Notes under the pieces: generated by a model
The model's input: only the letters and a program-made list of their open reading frames with translations
Database searches by the model: none
Told to the model about the DNA's origin: nothing
Translations under genes and position numbers: made by a program
Assembly: GCA_944358225.1 (NCBI GenBank)
Contig: CALVQP010000004.1
Location: forward strand, 1 to 25,812
Reading direction: 5' to 3'
Length of the DNA: 25,812 nt
DNA from: an uncultured Bacilli bacterium
Lineage (GTDB): Bacteria > Bacillota_I > Bacilli_A > RF39 > UBA660
Part shown: positions 7,988 through 15,536 of the stretch, in pieces
How positions within the stretch are numbered: the first letter of the stretch is position 1
Layout: each line of letters starts with the position of its first letter

Positions 7988-8772
7988 TATTTATCCTCCT
8001 CTTTACTCGTATACATAGAATCTATTAGATGAAACAAGTCACTTTCTAAACTCTCATCAACTTCTTTTGGATCATCTATTAACTCATCTAAAACATTATA
8101 TGTATCTTCATTTTTTATTTCCTCGACTTTAATTTCTTCATTATTAACAACTTCTTCTTCAATAGAATCCATTAAAAGTTCATTAATTGACTTAGTTGGT
8201 TTTTCCTCTGTTATATCTTCATTATTAACAACTTCTTCTTCTAAAATTCCATAAGCCTTATTACGAATAGTATCCACATCTACTACTTTTGCTTTTTCCA
8301 TAGTTTTTTTACTTGTCAAATCATCTTTAACATAATTTTTATCAAGTATTCCATAAACCGGAGAAATAACTGGCGATGGTTTAAACTGTTTTTTTACTTC
8401 TTCAACTTTTCTTTTTTCTTCAAATCGTCCAAAATCTACTTTCCTGTTTTTTTCTTCTTTTCTACTATTTTGTATTCTTTGTTTTATTCTTTTAGTCTCT
8501 TTAAATTCACTTTCATCAAACACAGGAAACTGAAAAGTTGGTTCACTCTTAAATGTTTCCCTTTCGTTATCCACAACCGGTTCTTTCTTTTCCTCTATAA
8601 CAGGTTTTACTTCCGGCTTTACTTCTTCTTTAACTACACTTTTAACAGGAGTACTAATTTTTTTAACTGGTTTTACTTCTGGTTTTTTCTGTACTTCTTC
8701 CTTAGTGTAAATTGGTATTTCTATTTCTTCTTCTTCAAATAACACATTTTTAATTTTATTAATTAAGCCCAT
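7987..8772 (-). CDS. Acidic, low-complexity protein with an amphipathic N-terminus, function unknown
   Basis: The 261-residue product opens with MGLINKIKNVLFEEEE, a possible amphipathic membrane-binding helix of the kind seen at the start of SepF-like proteins. A long Glu/Lys/Val/Pro-rich, probably disordered stretch follows (about 20-130). Short motifs recur: YGIL at about 140 and 174, and EEEVVNN at about 178 and 205, the second matched by an exact 26-base DNA repeat. I recognise no family. It is the second gene of an operon, 12 bases after the lipoprotein gene and directly coupled to the YtxG-like gene. A role as a membrane-tethered scaffold is inference only. Confidence 0.6.
   Translation of the reverse strand: MGLINKIKNVLFEEEEIEIPIYTKEEVQKKPEVKPVKKISTPVKSVVKEEVKPEVKPVIEEKKEPVVDNERETFKSEPTFQFPVFDESEFKETKRIKQRIQNSRKEEKNRKVDFGRFEEKRKVEEVKKQFKPSPVISPVYGILDKNYVKDDLTSKKTMEKAKVVDVDTIRNKAYGILEEEVVNNEDITEEKPTKSINELLMDSIEEEVVNNEEIKVEEIKNEDTYNVLDELIDDPKEVDESLESDLFHLIDSMYTSKEEDK
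8135..8241 (-). repeat. 26-base exact direct repeat inside the acidic protein gene
   Basis: The same 26 bases occur at 8135-8160 and 8216-8241, encoding the repeated EEEVVNNE motif. It is an internal coding duplication, not a mobile repeat. Confidence 0.7.
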
Positions 8773-8784
8773 GTTTTCACTATC

Positions 8785-9435
8785 CTATTCTATTAAATCT
8801 GAGTCATGAATATCATTCGAATCATCATATTGTCCATACATCTCTTCATAGTTAATATAATTACTCGTTGTCTCTTTAGTATTAAATATATTCATTTCCG
8901 TTTCTTTATACTGTAACTTGTTATCTTTCATCATATTATCTATTATATTGTCATTATATTGGATTGAATTTAAGATTGTTAATGAATTTGCAATAGTACT
9001 ATTAAGATCTCTCTGCTTTACTATCACTTCTATTTTAGCATAATTATACATTATTTCAACTAAATATTTATTATCTTTTTCGACAGTTTCCTTAATTTCA
9101 ATATAACCTTTTAGACCATTGCTATTTAAAGTTTTAGAATAATAAACATCATCTTTAGGTTCATAATCAGCTTCTACTTTATTAAAGTAACTTATAACAT
9201 CAACATATAAATGGTATGTATATCTATCATTATTTAATTTTTCATTATAATCACTTTGATTAACAACACTAAGGCCTCTTGGTAAATAATATTTATATCC
9301 ACTACGATATTGATTACTTAACTTTTGTTTACTACTTAAATTATTATTAACAACTTCCTCTAAATTTAAATTATTTATATTAGTACAACCTGTTAAAAAA
9401 CTTAAGGATAAAAGAATAAGTGCCAACTTTTTCAT
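8785..9435 (-). CDS. Putative lipoprotein
   Basis: The 216-residue protein begins with a classic lipoprotein signal, MKKLALILLSLSFLTGC, with the lipobox LTGC at 14-17, so it should be acylated on Cys17 and held on the outer face of the membrane. The mature part is mixed alpha/beta with many Tyr and Asn and a highly acidic tail (EEMYGQYDDSNDIHDSDLIE). I recognise no family. A strong AGGAGG lies at the right distance. It is the first gene of the operon with the acidic, YtxG-like and YtxH-like genes, which points to an envelope function for the set. Confidence 0.75.
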   Translation of the reverse strand: MKKLALILLSLSFLTGCTNINNLNLEEVVNNNLSSKQKLSNQYRSGYKYYLPRGLSVVNQSDYNEKLNNDRYTYHLYVDVISYFNKVEADYEPKDDVYYSKTLNSNGLKGYIEIKETVEKDNKYLVEIMYNYAKIEVIVKQRDLNSTIANSLTILNSIQYNDNIIDNMMKDNKLQYKETEMNIFNTKETTSNYINYEEMYGQYDDSNDIHDSDLIE

Positions 9436-9456
9436 AATTCCTCCTAGTCTTTGGTA

Positions 9457-9485
9457 ATTATATCAAAAATATAACTTTTTGAAAA
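9457..9485 (-). promoter_or_regulatory. Sigma-A promoter of the lipoprotein operon
   Basis: Minus strand TTTTCA (9485-9480), 17 bases, TATAAT (9462-9457), with TGA as an extended -10. It ends about 21 bases before the ATG at 9435 and begins just after trmB ends. Confidence 0.65.
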
Positions 9486-9494
9486 TAACTCTTT

Positions 9495-10124
9495 TTAGTC
9501 TTTGTATGCCTCTAAATATTTAATTTTAATCCCCTTTTTACTAAATTTTTCTTCATATTCAGTCATATAATTTTTTTTATCGGTTTTATGCAAATCTAAA
9601 GAAATATTTTTTAAAATATAACCATATGTACTCAAAAATTCAATACTACTTTCAAACAATTTATCATTATCTGTTTTCTGTATAATTACTTTTTGGCCTG
9701 CAAAAATTTTATCATATATCTTTAAAAACGTATGCGAAGTAAGTCTTCTTTTGGCATGTCTGTTTTTAGGCCACGGATCTGAAAAATTAAGATATATTCT
9801 ATCTATTTCGGCCGCAAATATATCTGCTAATTCTAAAGCATCCAAACGCATTACTTTCAAATTGTCAAGAGGAGATTTCTCAATGGTTTGTATACCTCTA
9901 GCCAAAATACTAGACATCTTTTCAATTCCAATATAGTTAATATTAGGGTTAGCTGCAGCTAAGCTGCTAATAAATTTTCCTTTACCCATGCCAATTTCAA
10001 TATGTATTGGATTATTATTACCAAATAATTTTTTAAAATCTCCTTTATAATTTTGAGGATTATTTATTAAAAATGAACAATTATTTAAAATATCTTGAGC
10101 ATTTTTTACATTTCTCAAACGCAT
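9495..10124 (-). CDS. trmB: tRNA (guanine-N7-)-methyltransferase
   Basis: TrmB methylates G46 in the variable loop of tRNAs using S-adenosylmethionine. The 209-residue product has the SAM-binding block HIEIGMGKGKF, the NYIGIEKM segment and the signature LNFSDPWPKNRHAKRRLT, which holds the catalytic and tRNA-binding residues. Length and motif order are normal for the bacterial single-subunit enzyme. I start at ATG 10124, not the in-frame ATG 30 bases upstream, because AAGGAAGTG precedes it and family members begin with MRLR. It is divergent from the small gene at 10191. The assignment is secure. Confidence 0.95.
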   Translation of the reverse strand: MRLRNVKNAQDILNNCSFLINNPQNYKGDFKKLFGNNNPIHIEIGMGKGKFISSLAAANPNINYIGIEKMSSILARGIQTIEKSPLDNLKVMRLDALELADIFAAEIDRIYLNFSDPWPKNRHAKRRLTSHTFLKIYDKIFAGQKVIIQKTDNDKLFESSIEFLSTYGYILKNISLDLHKTDKKNYMTEYEEKFSKKGIKIKYLEAYKD

Positions 10125-10137
10125 ATATTTCACTTCC

Positions 10138-10167
10138 TTGAAACATAATCTCATTTTAACATATAAT
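10138..10167 (+). promoter_or_regulatory. Sigma-A-like promoter of the Met/Pro-rich small gene
   Basis: TTGAAA (10138-10143), 18 bases, TATAAT (10162-10167), 23 bases before the ATG. The same bases also contain CATATAATA (10160-10168), which fits the CATAnnnTA -10 of SigE/SigK. Mother-cell control cannot be excluded, although no matching -35 is clear. Confidence 0.5.
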
Positions 10168-10190
10168 ATTGTGAAAAGGGAGGATTACCT

Positions 10191-10502
10191 ATGAAAAAAG
10201 ATCGTAATACTTTTTTTGAAAGTTCCCAAATGAGTTCTTCATTTGTTCCGGCTCCTAATATGATGCCTAATCAAATGATGCCCTATCAAGCTGCAAGCAA
10301 TAGCTTTTATGCTGGACCTATGCCACCAAATAGCATGAACACTTATCCTAGTGCAAGTAGTACAACGGACTATGATAATAAAATCTCTCGTTTAGAGCGT
10401 CAAATGCAAAAGTTAGAAACACGCATTAGCAAATTAGAGGGGGCAACTTTTAAAACTAGTACAGAAGATATAAATATTTCATCAAATATGTACATGATTT
10501 AA
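10191..10502 (+). CDS. Small Met/Pro/Ser-rich protein with a C-terminal coiled coil
   Basis: The 103-residue product has a low-complexity N-terminal half rich in Met, Pro, Asn and Ser (NMMPNQMMPYQ). A short heptad-like helix follows, NKISRLERQMQKLETRISKLEG (about 64-85), which could form a coiled-coil oligomer. I recognise no family; proteins of this shape are often spore-coat or surface morphogenetic components, which is inference. A strong GGGAGG precedes the ATG. It overlaps the convergent flippase gene by four bases, with a shared terminator in the overlap. Confidence 0.6.
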   Translation: MKKDRNTFFESSQMSSSFVPAPNMMPNQMMPYQAASNSFYAGPMPPNSMNTYPSASSTTDYDNKISRLERQMQKLETRISKLEGATFKTSTEDINISSNMYMI

Positions 10503-12142
10503 GCTTTTTTTCTTTTAAAAGAAAGCTTTTTTAATACTTGATTTATCTTATTTTGCCCAAAAACATCGGCAATTACTTTAATCTTATAAGCCACTAATAA
10601 ATAAATAAATGCCCCAATAACTGATATAATAGCCACATAAATTGTACAATAAAATTTGCTATCTAAATTTAGTGGAATGATTAATTTTAATAAGACTACA
10701 ACTACAGCCATAACAAACAAAGGTATAAAAGATTTCCCAACCACTTTGACAGTCGAGTCATATTTTAACTTGTTTTCCTTCTTTAAACTTACTAAAGCAA
10801 TCAATATTGAAATACAATAACCAGTCATAGTTGCCACTATAGCCCCTAAATATGCCGGTATTTTTATCTTATTAAATAATAATATTAAAGGAACATCTAA
10901 AAGTCCATTAACAGCAAAACCGCTTATGGTACTTATATATACAGTTTTAAATTTGTTTAGTCCTTGTAAAGTAGAACTAGTTACTACAAAAAGATTTGTA
11001 AATAGCGATGTAAATATACTTAACGTTAAAACTGTTACCCCATAATTATTTGGTGTATAAAATAAAGTCCATATAGATTCAGCTAATAAGGCAATACCTA
11101 CACACATTGGTAACGATATTACTAAAATCATTTGCATCGCTTTATTTAACTTGTTGTTTACATCATCCATGTCTTTCTTGACATAAGATGACACTATAGT
11201 AGGTATCAAACTAACTGACATTCCAGTAGCTAAAGCATGTACTATCATATTTATTTTAGGAGCATAAGTAATTATAGAACTAGCAATAAATTCCACATCT
11301 TGAGCATTAAAACCTATATAATTTAAACTTCTTATTATTAAAACCATATCCATAAAGCTATATATACTAGCTGAAGTATCTATAATTATAAAAGGTATTG
11401 CATACTTAAATATTTTTTTTACGATTTCTTTATTACTTACATCGTCTTTAACCTCAATAGTAGCATCTAAATTTAATGCCTTTTTATTATCTTTAATTTT
11501 TTTTCGAATATATAAACATGCCGCTATTCCACCAACTAATGCTCCTAAAACAGCTATGCCAACACCTATTGTGTCGTTTAAATTAAGAACTTTAATAGCC
11601 ACATAAGAACCTACAATAATAATTATTATTCTAATAATTTGTTCCAATACCTGAGATACTGAAGGAGCTTTAATATATTGATGCCCTTGCAAATACCCCT
11701 TAGATACTGCTAAATAAGGAATAACTAAAATTGCTAAAGATATACACCTTATTACAAAAGCAACATCCTCAATAGTATTTCCACCACTTAAATCTCCTAG
11801 TATAACTTTAGCTATTAATGGTGCAAAGCCAAATACAATTATAAAGGAAAGTAAAGAAAACCCTAAAATTATTTTCTTCCCAATTTGATAAGTCCTAACC
11901 TTGGCTTCTTTTTGCCCCAAAGTATTATATTCGTTTATTATCTTACTTATTGCTATTGGCAAACCAGCTGAAGCCACATCTAAAAATATGTTATAAATCG
12001 TATAAGCATAGGCATATAAAGAAGCTCCTTTAGGCCCTACTATTTGATAAAAAGGGATTACATAAAGCATTCCTAAGATTTTTACCAAAAAAATAGCAGC
12101 TGTTGCTATAAACGTTCCTTCAAAAAAAGAATTTTTTTTCAT
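10499..12142 (-). CDS. MOP-superfamily flippase, MurJ/YtgP-like (SpoVB family)
   Basis: The 547-residue polytopic membrane protein has about 14 hydrophobic segments. The N-terminal GTFIATAAIFLVKILGMLYVIPF and GPKGASLYAYAYTIYNIFLDVASAGLPIAISK closely follow the YtgP/MurJ and SpoVB group, which moves lipid II or related lipid-linked precursors across the membrane. Length fits the YtgP type (about 544 residues). I start at ATG 12142, eight bases after the stop of the cse60-like gene, with AGTGA just upstream; starting at 12187 would overlap that gene by 37 bases. Co-location with a sporulation gene leaves SpoVB, the spore-cortex flippase, as the alternative. The product ends within a convergent terminator. 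Confidence 0.85.
   Translation of the reverse strand: MKKNSFFEGTFIATAAIFLVKILGMLYVIPFYQIVGPKGASLYAYAYTIYNIFLDVASAGLPIAISKIINEYNTLGQKEAKVRTYQIGKKIILGFSLLSFIIVFGFAPLIAKVILGDLSGGNTIEDVAFVIRCISLAILVIPYLAVSKGYLQGHQYIKAPSVSQVLEQIIRIIIIIVGSYVAIKVLNLNDTIGVGIAVLGALVGGIAACLYIRKKIKDNKKALNLDATIEVKDDVSNKEIVKKIFKYAIPFIIIDTSASIYSFMDMVLIIRSLNYIGFNAQDVEFIASSIITYAPKINMIVHALATGMSVSLIPTIVSSYVKKDMDDVNNKLNKAMQMILVISLPMCVGIALLAESIWTLFYTPNNYGVTVLTLSIFTSLFTNLFVVTSSTLQGLNKFKTVYISTISGFAVNGLLDVPLILLFNKIKIPAYLGAIVATMTGYCISILIALVSLKKENKLKYDSTVKVVGKSFIPLFVMAVVVVLLKLIIPLNLDSKFYCTIYVAIISVIGAFIYLLVAYKIKVIADVFGQNKINQVLKKLSFKRKKA
10500..10532. terminator. Bidirectional terminator at the convergent gene ends
   Basis: AAGCTT at 10501-10506 and 10523-10528 frame an A/T-rich hairpin with a bulge of about four T. 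T-runs follow on both strands. It lies in the last codons of the flippase gene and at the stop of the small plus-strand gene. Confidence 0.5.
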
Positions 12143-12150
12143 TATCATCA

Positions 12151-12327
12151 CTACTTTGCAATATAAATTATCATCGCCGAAAAACAATAAACTTGTTCTT
12201 CTGAAAATAAAGCGATGGAAACTTGATACTTGATATCAATTATATCACCATTTAGCGTACTAAGAAAAGTATTAACTGAATTTTCTAAATCCTTTTCATG
12301 TCCTTCGTCAAATATTTTTACTTTCAT
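12151..12327 (-). CDS. Cse60-type sporulation protein
   Basis: This short frame of 58 codons runs from the ATG at 12327 to the TAG at 12151. It reads MKVKIFDEGHEKDLE, then DIIDIKYQVSIALFSEEQ and VYCFSAMIIYIAK. From memory, this matches the small Cse60 family of sporulation proteins in start (VKIFDE..HEKDLE), middle (DIKYQV) and end (YCFSAM..Y). In Bacillus subtilis cse60 is a SigE-dependent, mother-cell gene of unknown biochemical role. The ribosome-binding site is weak. It sits eight bases before the flippase gene and probably forms an operon with it, tying that flippase to sporulation. It is short enough to be missed by standard gene calling. Confidence 0.8.
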   Translation of the reverse strand: MKVKIFDEGHEKDLENSVNTFLSTLNGDIIDIKYQVSIALFSEEQVYCFSAMIIYIAK

Positions 12328-12393
12328 TTTTAATCACAACTTTATTCTAACATTCCATAAATGCGTAATTTGTCTAATATTATTAAGTTATCC

Positions 12394-12422
12394 TTTAAAA
12401 AAATAAAAACTTCTGTTATAAT
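12394..12422 (+). promoter_or_regulatory. Promoter of tRNA-Leu
   Basis: TTTAAA (12394-12399), 17 bases, TATAAT (12417-12422), with TGT forming an extended -10. Transcription would start about at the first base of the tRNA. Confidence 0.65.
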
Positions 12423-12430
12423 GTATTTAT

Positions 12431-12517
12431 GCCTGTGTGGCGGAATTGGTAGACGCGCTGGACTCAAAATCCAGTGGTAGCAATATCGTGTGAGTTCGAG
12501 TCTCACCACAGGCACCA
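12431..12517 (+). tRNA. tRNA-Leu (anticodon CAA)
   Basis: This is an 87-base class II tRNA. GCCTGTG (12431-12437) pairs with CACAGGC (12507-12513), followed by discriminator A and an encoded CCA at 12515-12517. The anticodon stem CTGGA/TCCAG encloses the loop CTCAAAA, giving anticodon CAA for UUG codons. A long variable arm and the GTTCGAGTC T-loop follow, typical of tRNA-Leu. Confidence 0.96.
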
Positions 12518-12529
12518 CTTTAGAAATCT

Positions 12530-12550
12530 GTTCGAAAAGCTCGAACTTTT
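12530..12550 (+). terminator. Terminator after tRNA-Leu
   Basis: GTTCGA (12530-12535), loop AAAGC, TCGAAC (12541-12546), then TTTT. A second perfect 10-bp hairpin, GAATCAATCA/TGATTGATTC with an AAAA loop (12558-12581), follows but has no T-run. Confidence 0.55.
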
Positions 12551-12651
12551 GATATAAGAATCAATCAAAAATGATTGATTCAGACTGTTGACAAACTACT
12601 TTTTTGGAAATAGTAATATTTTATGTTTTATGAAAGTGGGAGACAACAGTA

Positions 12652-12699
12652 AAAAAATGAGTGTTTTTGGGTATTAAAACCCTAAAAACGCTCTTTTTT
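12652..12699. terminator. Bidirectional terminator between tRNA-Leu and the kinase-like gene
   Basis: A long stem joins 12659-12672 and 12680-12693 with one bulge (outer arms GAGTGTTTTT and AAAAACGCTC). A T6 run follows on the plus strand, and the minus strand has a matching T7 run. It ends the kinase-like gene, which stops at 12723, and any plus-strand transcript from 12518 onward. Confidence 0.75.
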
Positions 12700-12722
12700 A
12701 TATCTAAAATGGTAAATAAAAA

Positions 12723-13613
12723 TCATTTAGATAAATTTAATTTATAAACATTTTCTCTAGCTTTACACACTTGTTCCTCACTTAATGAATCCAACCATTT
12801 AAATGGATTATCATTATCACAAAACACACCTATTTTACTAAAGCAATCTAGTAATTCTAAATTGAAATTTAAACTATTCAAATAATTCAAATACTCATAA
12901 AATTGTTTTAAATTCATTCTGTGAACATTATCTTGATATAAAAAATTAAGGACCATAATGTTATAGCAAAATAAATCAGAATTCTCATTAGCCACAATCA
13001 AACCATATCCATTGTTAATATCTTCATTATAAATGTATTTATTAGGTTTATCATAAACAAAGACATTCGTCCCTAAATATTTAGCCGCAAAACAACCATT
13101 ATTAAAAATTCGACAACTATCTAAATCTAAAATACTTATATCTTTATTGTCTGGATTAATAATTATATTAGATTCATGTAAATCATTAATGTAAAATTGT
13201 TTCAAAGGAGTATGCTTTCTTATTTTTTTCATTTGAAATAAAACTTCACCTATTTTATAAAGATAATAAATTTTTTCATGTATAGAAACTTTTTCATCAT
13301 CTAACAACACTCTTAAATTTATTCCCTCAATTTTAGGCATTGTAAAGCCTACCACTTCACCACCAACATTTACTAAATTATCAGGGCAGCAAAAATTTTT
13401 AGGCAAATAGTTTTTATAATAATCTAACATCTCTAAAGTATATAATTTATTAGCAAAAGTCACCCCAGAATTACTATAAAAACGTTTTAAGGCCTTATCA
13501 GATCCTTTATATCGAAAATCATATATAATACCTTCTGTATTATATATTTTAGAATTTAATTTCATTTTTGTTAAAGAATTAAATTTATTATTGGAAATGC
13601 TAATAGTATTCAT
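12723..13613 (-). CDS. Protein kinase-like / aminoglycoside phosphotransferase-like protein
   Basis: The 296-residue protein has the core signs of a kinase fold. A lysine in ALKRF (43) fits the ATP-binding strand; a catalytic-loop motif NDLHESNIII (143-152) corresponds to the usual H-G-D-L-H-x-x-N; and ILDLDSC (161-167) holds the metal-binding aspartate. Asp144, Asn149 and Asp163 or Asp165 are thus in place, so it may be active. There is no signal peptide or membrane segment. The substrate (protein, sugar or small molecule) cannot be told. It has a GGGGGGA ribosome-binding site and its own consensus promoter, which separates it from the upstream scpAB operon. Confidence 0.7.
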   Translation of the reverse strand: MNTISISNNKFNSLTKMKLNSKIYNTEGIIYDFRYKGSDKALKRFYSNSGVTFANKLYTLEMLDYYKNYLPKNFCCPDNLVNVGGEVVGFTMPKIEGINLRVLLDDEKVSIHEKIYYLYKIGEVLFQMKKIRKHTPLKQFYINDLHESNIIINPDNKDISILDLDSCRIFNNGCFAAKYLGTNVFVYDKPNKYIYNEDINNGYGLIVANENSDLFCYNIMVLNFLYQDNVHRMNLKQFYEYLNYLNSLNFNLELLDCFSKIGVFCDNDNPFKWLDSLSEEQVCKARENVYKLNLSK

Positions 13614-13639
13614 AACAAATCCCCCCTTTTTTAGGAGGT

Positions 13640-13668
13640 ATTATACAACATTATTATTATTTTTGCAA
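13640..13668 (-). promoter_or_regulatory. Sigma-A promoter of the kinase-like gene
   Basis: Minus strand TTGCAA (13668-13663), 17 bases, TATAAT (13645-13640), ending 26 bases before the ATG at 13613. It starts nine bases after the pentapeptide gene stops. Confidence 0.75.
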
Positions 13669-13676
13669 ATTATCTT

Positions 13677-14252
13677 TTAAACAATTTCAATATCAAGTAA
13701 ACTAGCTATTTGTAACATTTGTAAAGAAGATAACTTACTACCACTTAAATCCTTTATATCAATATTAAGATTATCTAAATTACAACTTGATAAATCGATA
13801 TTTTTTAAAGACGAATTAAAAATTTCCGTTTGGGAAAGATCACAATTTTCCAAATTAACTGATTTAAATTTTACCATATTCAACCGTGCTAAAATCATTT
13901 TACAATTTCTAAAACTAACATTTTTAATTTTCACCTCAAAAAAACTAGAATAAGATAATAAACAATCTTTAAATTCTCCATTATTCAAAGGCATCATCAT
14001 AAATTGCGCTCCCACAAATTTACAATTTTCAAAAACAACATTATGTATTCCTATTTTTTCAAATATTGTATTGGAAAAATCACAGTTTCTAAACGTAACA
14101 TGATTTAAGTTCATATTTGTAAATTCTATATCTGCAAATATACATCTAGTAAAATTAGAATATTCAATATCATTACAAATGTTTTTAATCTCAGAATAAT
14201 CTTCACTGTCTTTGATAACGTTTAAAACATCTTCTTTAAAAATATTATTCAT
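13677..14252 (-). CDS. Pentapeptide-repeat protein
   Basis: From about residue 30 to 165 the 191-residue product repeats a five-residue pattern with a central Phe, Leu or Met and Asn/Cys-Asp/Lys turns (for example VTFRNCDFSNTIF, VVFENCKFVGAQF, VNLENCDLSQTEI), which folds as a right-handed quadrilateral beta-helix. Some family members, such as Qnr and MfpA, mimic DNA and protect DNA gyrase; most have no known role. It overlaps scpB by eight bases, with GGAGCC before its ATG, so it belongs to the scpA-scpB operon. A link to chromosome topology is suggested by that position but is inference. Confidence 0.85.
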   Translation of the reverse strand: MNNIFKEDVLNVIKDSEDYSEIKNICNDIEYSNFTRCIFADIEFTNMNLNHVTFRNCDFSNTIFEKIGIHNVVFENCKFVGAQFMMMPLNNGEFKDCLLSYSSFFEVKIKNVSFRNCKMILARLNMVKFKSVNLENCDLSQTEIFNSSLKNIDLSSCNLDNLNIDIKDLSGSKLSSLQMLQIASLLDIEIV

Positions 14253-14811
14253 CTGGCTCCTTATAAATTGATGAAAATAACTCTACATCATCTTCGATAT
14301 TTTGATTTTCTTCCGGTAATTTTGGCAAATCATTAATTGTACTTAAACCAAAAAAATCTAAAAAATCCTTAGTTGTTGCATATAAGTTAGGTCTACCCGG
14401 CAAAGTTGATTTTCCTGATTCTTTTAATAAATTTTTAGCTAATAATTTTCTGATCATATGTATTGAAGAAACTCCTCTAATTTCATCTATTTCAATACGT
14501 GTTATAGGTTGATTATAAGCCACAATAGCCAAAACTTCTAAAGCCGCTTGACTTAAAGTATTACTTTCCGGATTTTCAATTAATCTTTGATAAAAATCCT
14601 TATGTTCCTTTTTGGTTGTTAATTTAAAAGCATCTCCCAAGTAACTAATTCTAATACCACGTTTTTCACTTTCATACATTTTCTTTAATTCCAAAAGTAA
14701 TTGTTTAGTTTCATCAACTGGTTTATTTATAGTTTCACTCAAAGCGCCTAAAGTAATTCCTTCATCTCCAACTACAAATAAAATTCCTTCAATTACTCCT
14801 AGCATATTCAT
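14245..14811 (-). CDS. scpB: Segregation and condensation protein B
   Basis: ScpB is the winged-helix (kite) subunit of the SMC-ScpAB condensin complex that organises and segregates the chromosome. The 188-residue product shows the family's EGILFVVGDEGIT start, a first winged helix, then ALEVLAIVAYNQPITRIEIDEIRGV (about 90-115) and PGRPNLYATTKDFLDFFGL, both diagnostic. The ATG overlaps the scpA stop (ATGA), so the two are translationally coupled. Length is normal. Confidence 0.95.
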   Translation of the reverse strand: MNMLGVIEGILFVVGDEGITLGALSETINKPVDETKQLLLELKKMYESEKRGIRISYLGDAFKLTTKKEHKDFYQRLIENPESNTLSQAALEVLAIVAYNQPITRIEIDEIRGVSSIHMIRKLLAKNLLKESGKSTLPGRPNLYATTKDFLDFFGLSTINDLPKLPEENQNIEDDVELFSSIYKEPDE

Positions 14812-15524
14812 ACTTCAGACCTTCTTTCAATAACTATATTACCAAAATTATTATCTTGTGTAAGTAAAATTTCCTTGTTTTTACTCATATTTAGTATCGA
14901 TAAAAAGGTAACTACTACAAAATCTTTTGTATATTCTTCAAACAAATCTGCAAATTGCAATTTTTTTTGTTTAGAAAGCAAATTACGAATTTTCTCTACT
15001 TGTTTACTAACACTAAGTTCTTTTTTGGTAATTTTAGTTTCGACTGGTTTAAGCATTTGTTCACGCAATTTTACACCTTTTAAAGCTTCTAGTAAATCCG
15101 AAATTGTAATACCATTATTTACTAATTTAGGATCCTCAGCATATTCATTAATATTAGTAGGTTCTTTTGTATATACTTCATTTCGTTTTAAAGATAATGC
15201 TTTAAATTCTTCCGTAATATCCTTATACATTTGATAAGCAATTAATTTATTTCGTAAATCTTCTTCGCTTACAACCTCTTCTGTTTCTTCATCTTCATCA
15301 TTTTTGTTAATTAGCATCTTACTTTTTATTAATAATAAAGACCCAGCCATAACTAGATATGAACTAGCTAAATCAACATTCAAATTTTGCCATTTATTAA
15401 TAATTTCTAAATATTGTTCAATAATTAAAGAAATTTTAATTTCATAAATGTCCATTTTAGATTGTTTAACCAAATGTAAAAGAAGATCTAAAGGACCTTC
15501 AAAATCATTAACATGAAAATTCAT
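14808..15524 (-). CDS. scpA: Segregation and condensation protein A
   Basis: ScpA is the kleisin that bridges the SMC dimer heads and binds ScpB. The 238-residue product begins with the conserved FEGPLDLLLHLVKQSKMDIYEI, continues with AGSLLLIKSKMLI, and ends in the C-terminal winged helix (KKLQFADLFEE...VVTFLSILNMSKNKEI). It ends in TGA, which overlaps the scpB ATG and shows that TGA is a stop codon here. It lies 12 bases after the unknown membrane-protein gene and likely shares its promoter. Confidence 0.95.
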   Translation of the reverse strand: MNFHVNDFEGPLDLLLHLVKQSKMDIYEIKISLIIEQYLEIINKWQNLNVDLASSYLVMAGSLLLIKSKMLINKNDEDEETEEVVSEEDLRNKLIAYQMYKDITEEFKALSLKRNEVYTKEPTNINEYAEDPKLVNNGITISDLLEALKGVKLREQMLKPVETKITKKELSVSKQVEKIRNLLSKQKKLQFADLFEEYTKDFVVVTFLSILNMSKNKEILLTQDNNFGNIVIERRSEV

Positions 15525-15536
15525 TAAACCTCCCCC

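Noticed and set aside
8135..8241. Repeat considered as CRISPR or mobile repeat
   Set aside because: There are only two copies, in frame, encoding the same peptide motif within one gene. No CRISPR-like array is seen in the window.
8470..8742. Plus-strand open frame with a Phe/Tyr-rich product
   Set aside because: It is the mirror of the Lys/Glu-rich codons of the acidic protein gene; such frames arise by composition.
10124..10154. Upstream ATG for trmB at 10154
   Set aside because: It has no ribosome-binding site, overlaps the divergent promoter, and adds ten residues not typical of the family.
14875..15234. Plus-strand open frame of 119 codons
   Set aside because: It is antisense to scpA, which is well supported.
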